Origin: Alicyclobacillus sp. SO9
GTDB taxonomy: Bacteria > Bacillota > Bacilli > Alicyclobacillales > Alicyclobacillaceae
Direction: 5' to 3'
Assembly: GCF_016406125.1 (NCBI RefSeq)
Contig: NZ_CP066339.1
Location: 1,860,001 to 1,924,000 of the forward strand
DNA: 64,000 bases
In this document: positions 1 to 7,618 of the stretch, one piece after another
Position numbering within the stretch: the stretch's first letter is position 1
Layout of the letters: each line of letters opens with the position of its first letter
Program-made: the position numbers and the translations under genes
The notes under the pieces: model-generated
Seen by the model: the letters and a program-made list of their open reading frames with translations, nothing else
Databases searched by the model: none
What the model was told of the DNA's origin: nothing

Positions 1-592
1 GGTCTGCCTCGTGACGTACAATTTCAACCGTTCCCGAGACGGTTTTGCAGGGATTGATTAAATTGAATCGATAAGTGTGGTAAACGCCGGCAGACCAATT
101 CGAGCGGCAGACGTTCGAAGTATTGGAAGTGTTACTTGAAGTGTTCGTTGTCTTCTTTGTCGAATTCTTGCTTGTCGACGACGTACTTCCACTAGAACTG
201 GAGGTGTTGTTGGTAGGTACAGGACCGGCGGTATTATTAACGCTCGCCTGATTTGAGTCCGTGTTTGTAGTCGCATTATTTGAAACGCTGTTTCCCGCAG
301 AGGTGTTGGAAACTACGTTAGTTGTAGTGGCAATCTCGTTCGCAGTCGAGTTTGATGAAACCGTTGTATTATTCTTTGAAACTTTGTTCGAAGGTGGGGG
401 ATTCGTATTTTCAGTAGAGGCCCCGGTTGCTCCAATTGCAAACAAGAAAACGATAGCCGCAACACTGTAGATTAAAGCCGCCATTTTTCGGGTTCTCCGA
501 TGTCCCCAGTGGATGACAAGTCTTGGCTTAATGAGACCAAGAACCAGAGCAACCACAGAAGCAAATGAAAGTAAAAAGAAGACAACCGCCAC
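1..592 (-). CDS. Membrane-anchored protein with Ser/Thr/Asn-rich linker (C-terminus off window)
   Basis: Read on the minus strand from a GTG at 592, preceded by GGGGTGAT at a good distance and an in-frame TGA just upstream. The first residues form a hydrophobic segment (about residues 2-20), then a basic loop (KPRLVIHWGHRRTRK), then a second hydrophobic segment (about 38-55). A long low-complexity linker rich in Asn, Ser and Thr follows, then the start of a folded domain with two cysteines. It leaves the window at base 1 with no stop. The layout suggests a protein tethered in the membrane with its C-terminal domain outside the cell. The domain itself cannot be named because it is cut off. A later ATG at 484 would give only one membrane segment. 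The reading frame is reasonably sure; the function is unknown. Confidence 0.6.
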   Translation of the reverse strand, partial: MAVVFFLLSFASVVALVLGLIKPRLVIHWGHRRTRKMAALIYSVAAIVFLFAIGATGASTENTNPPPSNKVSKNNTTVSSNSTANEIATTTNVVSNTSAGNSVSNNATTNTDSNQASVNNTAGPVPTNNTSSSSGSTSSTSKNSTKKTTNTSSNTSNTSNVCRSNWSAGVYHTYRFNLINPCKTVSGTVEIVRHEAD

Positions 593-934
593 AATTAATC
601 ACCCCACGTATTTCTTAAGTAAGGTAATTCCACTCTCTGTAAAACGGTTCCTGCTCGACGAGCTGATTTTATATGTTTCGTGGGGAACGAGTCGTCTGTA
701 ATGAGGCACGAGGGGTGTGATGCCTTATTGTGGCGGTATCAAAGCATTGCTTAGGACAACTGGAATTACTGCTGTTGGAGTGAATCAAAGATGTCCAGCC
801 ATACTTGGACTCGCTCTGGCATAATGTTCTTGCGTTTACACACTGCCTACGTAGCAGGCGAAAACTTATATATATATGGTAAGATTGGTATGTAGTGGGT
901 ACAAGAAAATAATAGATAATTTGGAGGAGTATCA
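593..934. other. Divergent intergenic region
   Basis: This is the space between the minus-strand envelope protein and the plus-strand gene at 935. It must hold promoters for both, but no convincing -35/-10 pair stands out. An AT-rich run of alternating TA lies near 867-880, and a near-palindrome around a central TACGTA lies at about 842-856. No gene is supported here. Confidence 0.3.
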
Positions 935-1375
935 ATGGCTGTTAAACCAAAGGTCCTAGACAAGGTTCCAAGAGTTACAACCGAGCAGATAGAATTTGGG
1001 AAGAAAATCGGATTACAACTTGAAGCACATACCAGTAGGGTAGCCGAGGCAATGCTTAACGACTTGATTGACAAAGAATATTATGGTGCCACGGACCTTG
1101 GAACACCAACGGAGAACCAGTGTAATCTTGCATCGAAATTTGGATATGATATATCACATTCTACCGAAAGGGTTGGTACAGCAATTATTGACGACATAAT
1201 GGACCAACTCAACAAAGAATCAATTGACAATCAACGACTCAAATCCGGGGATACTGTCGTGAACATTTGGGATAATAGACAATATCAGATATCTTCTATA
1301 GCTGAAGATGGAACCGTTTATATGAAAGGTGGTCAAGGTAAGAAAGCATGGGCACGCAGTCTCAGAAAGCGGTGA
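935..1375 (+). CDS. Small protein with two tandem helical repeats and a C-terminal beta-rich tail
   Basis: A 146-residue soluble protein with a strong ribosome site (TTGGAGGAG) just before the ATG. It has an internal duplication: residues about 16-50 (TTEQIEFGKKIGLQLEAHTS onward) and about 57-93 (PTENQCNLASKFGYDISHST onward) share a pattern of T-E-Q or N, then a helix, a K/G turn, then a second helix ending in DDI or NDL. The C-terminal 45 residues are predicted beta-rich and basic, with a glycine-rich turn followed by RSLRKR, and may bind nucleic acid. I do not recognise a named family. It stands alone, with nothing obviously co-transcribed. The coding call is good; the function is unknown. 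Confidence 0.75.
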   Translation: MAVKPKVLDKVPRVTTEQIEFGKKIGLQLEAHTSRVAEAMLNDLIDKEYYGATDLGTPTENQCNLASKFGYDISHSTERVGTAIIDDIMDQLNKESIDNQRLKSGDTVVNIWDNRQYQISSIAEDGTVYMKGGQGKKAWARSLRKR

Positions 1376-1496
1376 CTTAAAACGTAACTTACATCCAACG
1401 ATCTTTCGACAGGATCACTGCGTGATAACATTCCGACATAAAGGGAGTTCTGTGCATAACTTGGATGCAAATGTTTCCGAATATCCCGTATCTCCT

Positions 1497-1667
1497 TTAG
1501 AGTGGTGGAATCGGTTTAGACAACCTTATAGAGCCGATACAGTACCATTCTCCGTCGGCCACCTCTATCCACCGTTCATTCCGGCCTTCCATATACAGTC
1601 TCTCGTTTAACTGCTCGTATTTCGTTCTTAAGGTTGCACTTCTCCGCTCTAGCAACCACTTCAGCAT
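1497..1667 (-). CDS. Possible 56-residue ORF, coiled-coil then beta
   Basis: A short minus-strand frame starts at ATG 1665-1667 with a weak GGTGAATTAG before it. The product begins MLKWLLERR, continues as a charged helix with KYEQLNERLYMEGR, and ends with a tryptophan-rich stretch (RWIEVADGEWYCIGSI). The amphipathic helix and the clean stop make it look coded, but it overlaps another minus-strand frame and has no homologue I can name. It could equally be the tail of a decayed gene that begins upstream. Confidence 0.3.
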   Translation of the reverse strand: MLKWLLERRSATLRTKYEQLNERLYMEGRNERWIEVADGEWYCIGSIRLSKPIPPL

Positions 1668-1975
1668 CTAATTCACCATCCCAGTGAGAAATGGCATTCA
1701 TATTGACTCTGCTTTTTAGTTCATCTTCGGTTAGTATATCAGAACAATACGGGCATATTTATTGTTCGCATGCCAGAGTAAGTAGTTTGAAGAACGGCGG
1801 CTTTGAATGAGCTCTTGCATTTTGATGTAGGAAGTGGACAAAATTGGTCGAATTCTAACCTCGTACTTATCATACATCGAAGGTCGTGACAGAATTTGAA
1901 GCAACCGAAGACAATTAGCAACTCCACTTCTTCCAAGTCTCTCAGTGGTACAAAACAAGGCTTTAGGAAATTCAA
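1576..1975 (-). pseudogene. Possible decayed minus-strand gene with a CPYC motif
   Basis: Two minus-strand frames each look partly protein-like but do not join. One covers about 1739-1975 and beyond. The other, 1576-1758, carries ICPYCSDILTEDELKSR near its start and ends at a stop at 1576-1578. Frame change and loss of the joining sequence near 1740-1760 would explain this as a broken gene with a CxxC metal site. No start codon or ribosome site can be assigned. The evidence is compositional only. Confidence 0.22.
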
Positions 1976-1994
1976 AACTCAAACCGGCTAGGTA

Positions 1995-2273
1995 TTGGGT
2001 AAAGTAACCGGACATGGATTGGCTCAAAAGCTTGATGAATTCACGACGATGTACCGTGATATTGTTGTGGGCCTCGGTGACCACGTTGAATTCCATGAGC
2101 AACACATCCGAACTCACGGTGAAGACATTGAATTTTTGCGACAACAAGCTGAGAATCAGAAATTGATTATAAAGCAACAGCAGAACTCGTTAAGAACAAT
2201 GAAGATCCTGGTCATAATAAGTCTTCTAGTATCCATAAGTTCAATGATAGTAGGTATATCACATGGATTTTGA
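1995..2273 (+). CDS. Small coiled-coil protein with C-terminal membrane anchor
   Basis: A product of up to 92 residues. The N-terminal two thirds is a long charged helix (for example QKLDEFTTMYRDIV and DIEFLRQQAENQKLIIKQQQ), typical of a coiled coil. Residues about 69-90 (MKILVIISLLVSISSMIVGI) form one membrane helix at the very end, so the bulk should face the cytoplasm. The start is uncertain: TTG 1995 has a poor ribosome site and ATG 2051 is the next candidate. The stop overlaps the start of the next gene by 11 bases, so the two are translationally coupled. Function unknown; the coupling implies a shared role with the nuclease-like neighbour. Confidence 0.6.
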   Translation: MGKVTGHGLAQKLDEFTTMYRDIVVGLGDHVEFHEQHIRTHGEDIEFLRQQAENQKLIIKQQQNSLRTMKILVIISLLVSISSMIVGISHGF

Positions 2274-3270
2274 ATTAGAGGCTGTACGCAAGAAGTATCG
2301 GAATTGGCTGGCGAAAACGCACGTCGACTCAGAGGAATACCTCAAGGATATGCACACTAAATATCGAGACCGTATCATGAATGCTGTAGATGCCATGAGC
2401 GTTGCCTGTTCAGTAGCAGATTTTGCGCATGGGGATAGCGTCCACATATCCGAGTTAACACCTCAAATGAAGGAAGCCTTTCACCTTCAATACCCGACGG
2501 TCAGTCTGGATCACCTGGCTCATCTAACTCCTGAGCAACTCCAGGGTTATGTTAATGGATGGACGGGTAAGCTTTTTGAAGTCGCAGTCAGAGATAATCT
2601 GAATTCTGGAGAGTGGGTAGGTAACATTCATCTTATTCCGGGACAAAGTGCGGTTTTAGCAGGTAATCCTACGCAGGCTGGATGGGATTTGCAAATACTG
2701 AATCCGGATGGTTCTGTCGCTCAGTTTTTACAGATGAAGGCCACTGATTCATTGTCCTATATCAAGGCGGCACTTGAACGTTACCCGGATTTCCATATCG
2801 TTGCAACAAGTGATGTATTTAACAACGGGGATCATATTTCGGATGCTTTAATGCACCACATTACCAATAGTGGAATCTCGGATGACCAACTACGCAGTGC
2901 CGTTGAACATGTGGTAAACCATCATCCGGATCTTTCAGCGCACCTCGAGGAACTGGTTCCGGGACTACCTTTCGTGGTGGTTGGTCTTACCGAGAGTCTG
3001 TCTCTTGTACGAAAGAAGAAGGGAATACGAGAAGTAACTAGAGACACGCTGGACCGATCTGTAAAAAGTTCCGTTATAATGGGGATAGTACATGTCCTAG
3101 AGTTGTCAGGAGCAGGAACGCCTATAACAGTACCAGTTGCCTTTTGTACTAGACTCGGTATGAGTCGCATGACGGTTTTCCGGAACTTATCTCGAATTCT
3201 GCATAAGAGAAACAGCCGTCTCAAAGACTGGAAAGGTGCCATAGATCTTTCCGTCAAAGGGTCAATGTGA
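2263..3270 (+). CDS. Putative PD-(D/E)XK-fold protein with hydrophobic C-terminal region
   Basis: A 335-residue protein. The middle (about residues 98-190) has a nuclease-like order of motifs: GKLFEVAVRDNLNSGEW, then PTQAGWDLQIL, then FLQMKATDS, followed by a helix and a strand ending ERYPDFHIVATSDVF. The Glu, Asp and Gln-x-Lys spacing resembles the E...D...(E/Q)xK core of restriction-endonuclease-like folds, with Gln in place of the usual Glu. The C-terminal third has two hydrophobic stretches (about 232-247 and 270-292) that may be membrane helices, then a very basic tail. It overlaps the small coiled-coil/membrane gene upstream and is followed 81 bp later by hsdM. It could be an accessory defence effector; that is inference, and no family name is claimed. 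Confidence 0.65.
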   Translation: MDFELEAVRKKYRNWLAKTHVDSEEYLKDMHTKYRDRIMNAVDAMSVACSVADFAHGDSVHISELTPQMKEAFHLQYPTVSLDHLAHLTPEQLQGYVNGWTGKLFEVAVRDNLNSGEWVGNIHLIPGQSAVLAGNPTQAGWDLQILNPDGSVAQFLQMKATDSLSYIKAALERYPDFHIVATSDVFNNGDHISDALMHHITNSGISDDQLRSAVEHVVNHHPDLSAHLEELVPGLPFVVVGLTESLSLVRKKKGIREVTRDTLDRSVKSSVIMGIVHVLELSGAGTPITVPVAFCTRLGMSRMTVFRNLSRILHKRNSRLKDWKGAIDLSVKGSM

Positions 3271-3351
3271 CTAGGTTAGAACACTTATTTTTATGTAATG
3301 ACATGGTCGGAACTATATTTGTGGAAGAGGTTAAGGGGGACTCATATATTT

Positions 3352-5373
3352 ATGTCTAATTCTCATGAAATGGCGAATTTTATCTGGTCGGTCGCTGATC
3401 TTCTTCGTGGTGATTATAAGCAAGCCGACTACGGGAAGGTCATCCTGCCGTTTACAGTATTACGCCGGCTTGATTCCGTTTTGAAGCCAACGAAACAGCA
3501 AGTCTTGGAACAAGTGGAAAAGCTCAAGAAGATGAACGTAGAAAATCTCGAGCCAGTTCTCAATCGAGTCACTGGATACGAGTTTCACAATACAAGTAAA
3601 TTTGATTTTGAATCGCTACTTGCGGACCAAGACAATTTAGCAGCCAATCTCGTGTCGTATATTAACGCCTTTTCGACAAACGCCAAAGATATCATGGATT
3701 ACTTTAATTTTGCTACGCAGATTGAACAACTTGATAAGTCGAATCTGCTATACCAAGTGATGCAAAAGTTTGCCACAGTTAATCTCCATCCTGATTACAT
3801 CACGAATGTAGAGATGGGCTACATTTTTGAAGAACTCATTCGGAAGTTTGCGGAACAGTCTAATGAAACGGCTGGGGAGCACTTTACGCCTCGGGAAGTT
3901 ATTCGCTTGATGACGAATCTCGTTTTTAACGAAGACCAAACTCGTGATCTCACGAAGGAGGGTATTGTGCGTACGATTTATGATCCGGCCTGTGGGACAG
4001 GCGGAATGCTTTCTGTATCTGAAGAGTATATCGCAGAGTTGAATCCTGATGCCAAGATCCGAGTTTTTGGCCAGGAGATTAACCCGGAATCATACGCCAT
4101 TTGTAAGTCTGATATGTTGCTCAAAGGTCACCAACCTTCTCAGATTAAGTTCGGCAACAGCTTCTCACAGGACCAGTTATCCGATACGCATTTCGACTAC
4201 ATGCTTTCAAATCCCCCCTTTGGTGTGGAGTGGAAGAAAGTACAAAAGGAAATACGGGATGAGGCGGAACGACTTGGTTACAATGGCCGCTTTGGAGCTG
4301 GTCTGCCAAGAATTAGCGATGGGTCACTCCTGTTCCTGCAACATATGCTCTCTAAAATGAAGCCTGTGTCGTTGAATGGAAGTCGACTTGCCATTGTGTT
4401 CAATGGTTCTCCGCTTTTTTCCGGCGGAGCAGAATCTGGGGAATCAAACATTCGGAGATGGATTATAGAAAACGACTGGCTTGAAGCTATCATCGGGCTA
4501 CCAGATCAGCTTTTTTATAACACAGGTATTTCAACCTATATTTGGGTGTTAACAAACCGCAAGGCGGATGAACGGAAGGGTAAGATACAACTCATTAACG
4601 CTACGCATCTGTATCGAAAAATGCGTAAGTCTCTTGGTAATAAGCGCAACGAATTATCTGCTGATGATATTAAAGAAATTACGAGAATGCATGGGGAGTT
4701 TCAAGAGACGAAGCGCAGCAAAATCTTTGATAATGAAGACTTCGGATTTCGTCGTATCACAGTAGAACAACCGCTACGGTTGAACTTTTTGGTCTCTGAT
4801 GAACGGATAGATTGTTTGAAGCAGGAGAAAGCATTTCAAAACCTGGCTGCGACCAAGAAAAAGGGTGCTGCGGGAGAAGCTGAAATTGAAGCAGGCAAAC
4901 AACAACAAAAATCCATCTTGGCTGTACTTGAGGGAATGCGTTCTGAAAAACTCTATAAAAATCGGGAAGAGTTTGTGAAAGAACTGAAAAAACAGTTCAA
5001 AGACAGTGGGCTCAAGATAGCAGCCACTTTGCAAAAGACAATCCTATCAGCGTTATCTGAGAGGGACGAAACAGCGGATATTTGCGTGGATAGCAAAGGG
5101 AATCCCGAGCCAGATGCGGATCTTCGGGATTATGAAAATGTACCATTAAAGGAAGACATTCACGAGTATTTTGAACGTGAAGTAAAGCCTTTTGTACCGG
5201 ATGCGTGGATTGATGAAGATAAGATGAAGATCGGGTACGAGATTCCTTTTACGAGACATTTCTACGAGTACATTCAAATGCGCCCTTTGGCAGAAATTGA
5301 GTCTGAAATACAAGAGTTGGAATTAGGGATTGCCAAAGTAATTAATCAAACTTTTGGGTGGGCGAATGCATGA
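3352..5373 (+). CDS. hsdM: Type I restriction-modification system, N6-adenine methyltransferase subunit (HsdM)
   Basis: This subunit transfers a methyl group from S-adenosylmethionine to adenine N6 and forms the core M2S methylase with HsdS. The HsdM N-terminal helical domain (ANFIWSVADLLRGDYK onward) is present. The SAM-binding motif DPACGTGG lies near residue 211 and the catalytic NPPFG near residue 287. The start chosen is ATG 3352, which follows AAGGGGGA; an in-frame ATG at 3298 has no ribosome site and adds 18 unconserved residues. At about 673 residues it is longer than many HsdM proteins, with a charged coiled-coil insert near residues 500-560. Its stop overlaps the hsdS start (ATGA). 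The operon context makes the call secure. Confidence 0.95.
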   Translation: MSNSHEMANFIWSVADLLRGDYKQADYGKVILPFTVLRRLDSVLKPTKQQVLEQVEKLKKMNVENLEPVLNRVTGYEFHNTSKFDFESLLADQDNLAANLVSYINAFSTNAKDIMDYFNFATQIEQLDKSNLLYQVMQKFATVNLHPDYITNVEMGYIFEELIRKFAEQSNETAGEHFTPREVIRLMTNLVFNEDQTRDLTKEGIVRTIYDPACGTGGMLSVSEEYIAELNPDAKIRVFGQEINPESYAICKSDMLLKGHQPSQIKFGNSFSQDQLSDTHFDYMLSNPPFGVEWKKVQKEIRDEAERLGYNGRFGAGLPRISDGSLLFLQHMLSKMKPVSLNGSRLAIVFNGSPLFSGGAESGESNIRRWIIENDWLEAIIGLPDQLFYNTGISTYIWVLTNRKADERKGKIQLINATHLYRKMRKSLGNKRNELSADDIKEITRMHGEFQETKRSKIFDNEDFGFRRITVEQPLRLNFLVSDERIDCLKQEKAFQNLAATKKKGAAGEAEIEAGKQQQKSILAVLEGMRSEKLYKNREEFVKELKKQFKDSGLKIAATLQKTILSALSERDETADICVDSKGNPEPDADLRDYENVPLKEDIHEYFEREVKPFVPDAWIDEDKMKIGYEIPFTRHFYEYIQMRPLAEIESEIQELELGIAKVINQTFGWANA

Positions 5374-6680
5374 TGGTTTTCAGTGAGTTACCGTCCTATC
5401 AGAACCTAAAAACTGGTGACCAACCCTGGTGGGGACAGATCCCATCTCATTGGGAGAGTCGACGCATATCTCAACTCTTTTACCTCGGAAGAGGAAGAGT
5501 TATAAGTAAAGAAGAACTTGCTGAACGGCCAGGCCCATATCCGGTATACTCATCACAGACGGAGAACGACGGCGAGTTCGGGAGATTATCCACGTATGAT
5601 TTTGATGGTGATTTTCTTACTTGGACTACAGACGGAGCGAACGCTGGGACTGTGTTTAGACGCTCAGGGAAATTCAATTGTACTAACGTTTGTGGCACTC
5701 TGGCGCCAAGAATTATTATGGATTTGTCCTATTTTCGATACGCACTATCTTTGGAGACAAAGAGGCATGTCCGTCTGGATATTAATCCTAAACTAATGAA
5801 CAATGAGATGTCAGTGATTAAGGTTTTACTCCCTCCTTTGGATGAACAGAAGAGGATTGGTTCATTTCTCAATTTCTACACAGCAAAACTTGATGAACTT
5901 ATCGAAAAGAAGCAACGGCTCATCGAACTCCTACAAGAGAAACGCCAAGCCCTCATCACCCAAGCCGTTACCAAAGGCCTTGACCCGAATGTTCCCATGA
6001 AAGAGTCGGGGATTGAATGGTTAGGGGAAGTGCCGGCGCATTGGGAGATTAGAAAGCTTAAATTCTTAGCAACATTTCGTGGTGGTGGCACCCCATCAAA
6101 AGACGAACTTTCGTTTTGGAACGGAGAGATACCCTGGGTGTCGCCTAAGGATATGAAAAATGATGTCATTGTAGATACCGAAGATCACATAACAAATGAA
6201 GCAATAGTTTCAAGTGCTACTTCTCTAATTCGGAAGGACAGTATACTTATAGTTGTTCGTTCTGGGATTTTGCAGCATTCATTTCCTGTTGCGATCAACA
6301 GCGTAGATGTAACTTTGAATCAGGATATGAAAGGACTAGTACCAGCAAAATCAGTGTCACCTCAGTTCTTATTTTGGTTACTCAAAGGCTCCGCAGCTAG
6401 TCTCCTTTTCGATTGTCGTAAGGTTGGGGCTACAGTGGATAGTTTAGATATGGAATCACTTTATAACTTTTCCGTGACTGTACCTCCACGGTACGAACAA
6501 GATGCTATTTCTTCACATTTAGAAGGGCTTTGTAAGACAATAGATGCTGCTGTTGGAAAAATCACTAAACAAATAACATTATTTCTGGAATACCGCCAAG
6601 CCATCATCTCCGCTGCCGTCACAGGTCAAATCGATGTCCGCAATTATGTCGATGCCGAGACAGAGGAGGCCACTTCATGA
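5370..6680 (+). CDS. hsdS: Type I restriction-modification system, specificity subunit (HsdS)
   Basis: This subunit recognises the bipartite DNA target for the type I complex. Two target-recognition domains are visible: one following QIPSHWESRRISQLF near the N-terminus and one following EVPAHWEIRKLKFLATFRGG in the middle. Each ends in a conserved linker (LPPLDEQKRIG; VPPRYEQDAISSHL) and a long coiled-coil helix such as IEKKQRLIELLQEKR. The half-repeat design is typical of full-length HsdS. I take the start as ATG 5370, which overlaps the hsdM stop and follows GGGTGGGCGA; GTG 5358 is an alternative. It overlaps the next gene by 4 bases. The recognition sequence cannot be read from the sequence alone. 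Confidence 0.93.
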   Translation: MMVFSELPSYQNLKTGDQPWWGQIPSHWESRRISQLFYLGRGRVISKEELAERPGPYPVYSSQTENDGEFGRLSTYDFDGDFLTWTTDGANAGTVFRRSGKFNCTNVCGTLAPRIIMDLSYFRYALSLETKRHVRLDINPKLMNNEMSVIKVLLPPLDEQKRIGSFLNFYTAKLDELIEKKQRLIELLQEKRQALITQAVTKGLDPNVPMKESGIEWLGEVPAHWEIRKLKFLATFRGGGTPSKDELSFWNGEIPWVSPKDMKNDVIVDTEDHITNEAIVSSATSLIRKDSILIVVRSGILQHSFPVAINSVDVTLNQDMKGLVPAKSVSPQFLFWLLKGSAASLLFDCRKVGATVDSLDMESLYNFSVTVPPRYEQDAISSHLEGLCKTIDAAVGKITKQITLFLEYRQAIISAAVTGQIDVRNYVDAETEEATS

Positions 6681-7594
6681 GCGACATTAAGCTGTTTCGT
6701 ACCAATGGTTCAGTTGAAGAGCTTTCCGGTACTTCTGTAGCACTAGAGAAATCACTTCAGACACTCTTTGAACAGAACCTGGAATCCCTTCTTGGTGTAC
6801 GCTTTCTCGCCTCTGAGCACACGACCGGAGCAGTTCATGGTGGTCGCATTGATACATTGGGTATTGATGAGAATAACTGCCCAGTTATCTTGGAGTATAA
6901 GCGGGCTACGAATGAAAATGTCATTAACCAAGGGCTCTATTACCTAGATTGGTTACTAGATCACCGGGCGGATTTCCAGCTCCTCGTACAGAAAGCTCTG
7001 GGAACTACGGTTGCGGAAGAGATCGACTGGAGTTCGCCCAGACTGATATGCATAGCAGGCGACTACACCAAGTTTGATCAACATGCTGTGCAACAGATCA
7101 ATCGCCACATTGAATTGTTTCGATATAAACGGTATGGGGACGAACTCTTACTCTTGGAGCTTGTAAACGTTCCTAATGATTCCAAATCTGTTGCAGTACC
7201 AGACGAGAAGATGCCTTCGGACGCCAAGCCATCTGGCTACAAGACGTTCGAAACTTATCTTAATCAGGCCGATACTGGCATGCAAGACCTGTACCAGGGG
7301 TTTCGAGACTATATGTTGGCTCTAGGGGATGACATACATACTAACCGATTGAATTTATATGAGGCTTACAAACGAATCAAAAACGTGGCGAGCATTGTCA
7401 TTCAACCTCAGAAGAAGGACTTCTTAGTATACATCTACGATCCAGGCACGGTGGACTACTCTGCGTTGAGTAATGTCAAGAACGTAGGTAAGAGCGGACA
7501 CTGGGGAACTGGCGATTTGGAGATTAGGTTAAGTTCAATAGAGGACTTGAAGCAAGTGGAGCCGCTGTTGTTACAGGCCTATGAGCGAAGCTAA
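6677..7594 (+). CDS. DUF91-like PD-(D/E)XK nuclease with C-terminal DUF5655 domain
   Basis: A 305-residue protein whose start overlaps the hsdS stop. Residues about 25-155 match the DUF91/NucS-like nuclease fold: LEKSLQTLFEQNLESLLGVR, then GGRIDTLGIDENN, then VILEYKRA, giving the D...E-x-K active-site pattern (Asp near 58, Glu-x-Lys near 72-74), then a helix with NQGLYYLDWLLDH. Residues about 185-305 match DUF5655, seen as a helix with LYEAYKRIKNVAS followed by strands and the turn GKSGHWGTGDLEIRL. Proteins of this design often lie inside type I restriction operons, as here between hsdS and hsdR. The likely role is an extra nuclease or an anti-restriction/repair helper; the substrate is unknown. 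Confidence 0.82.
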   Translation: MSDIKLFRTNGSVEELSGTSVALEKSLQTLFEQNLESLLGVRFLASEHTTGAVHGGRIDTLGIDENNCPVILEYKRATNENVINQGLYYLDWLLDHRADFQLLVQKALGTTVAEEIDWSSPRLICIAGDYTKFDQHAVQQINRHIELFRYKRYGDELLLLELVNVPNDSKSVAVPDEKMPSDAKPSGYKTFETYLNQADTGMQDLYQGFRDYMLALGDDIHTNRLNLYEAYKRIKNVASIVIQPQKKDFLVYIYDPGTVDYSALSNVKNVGKSGHWGTGDLEIRLSSIEDLKQVEPLLLQAYERS

Positions 7595-7618
7595 GGGGTA
7601 AGGAAAGGATGCGGTACG

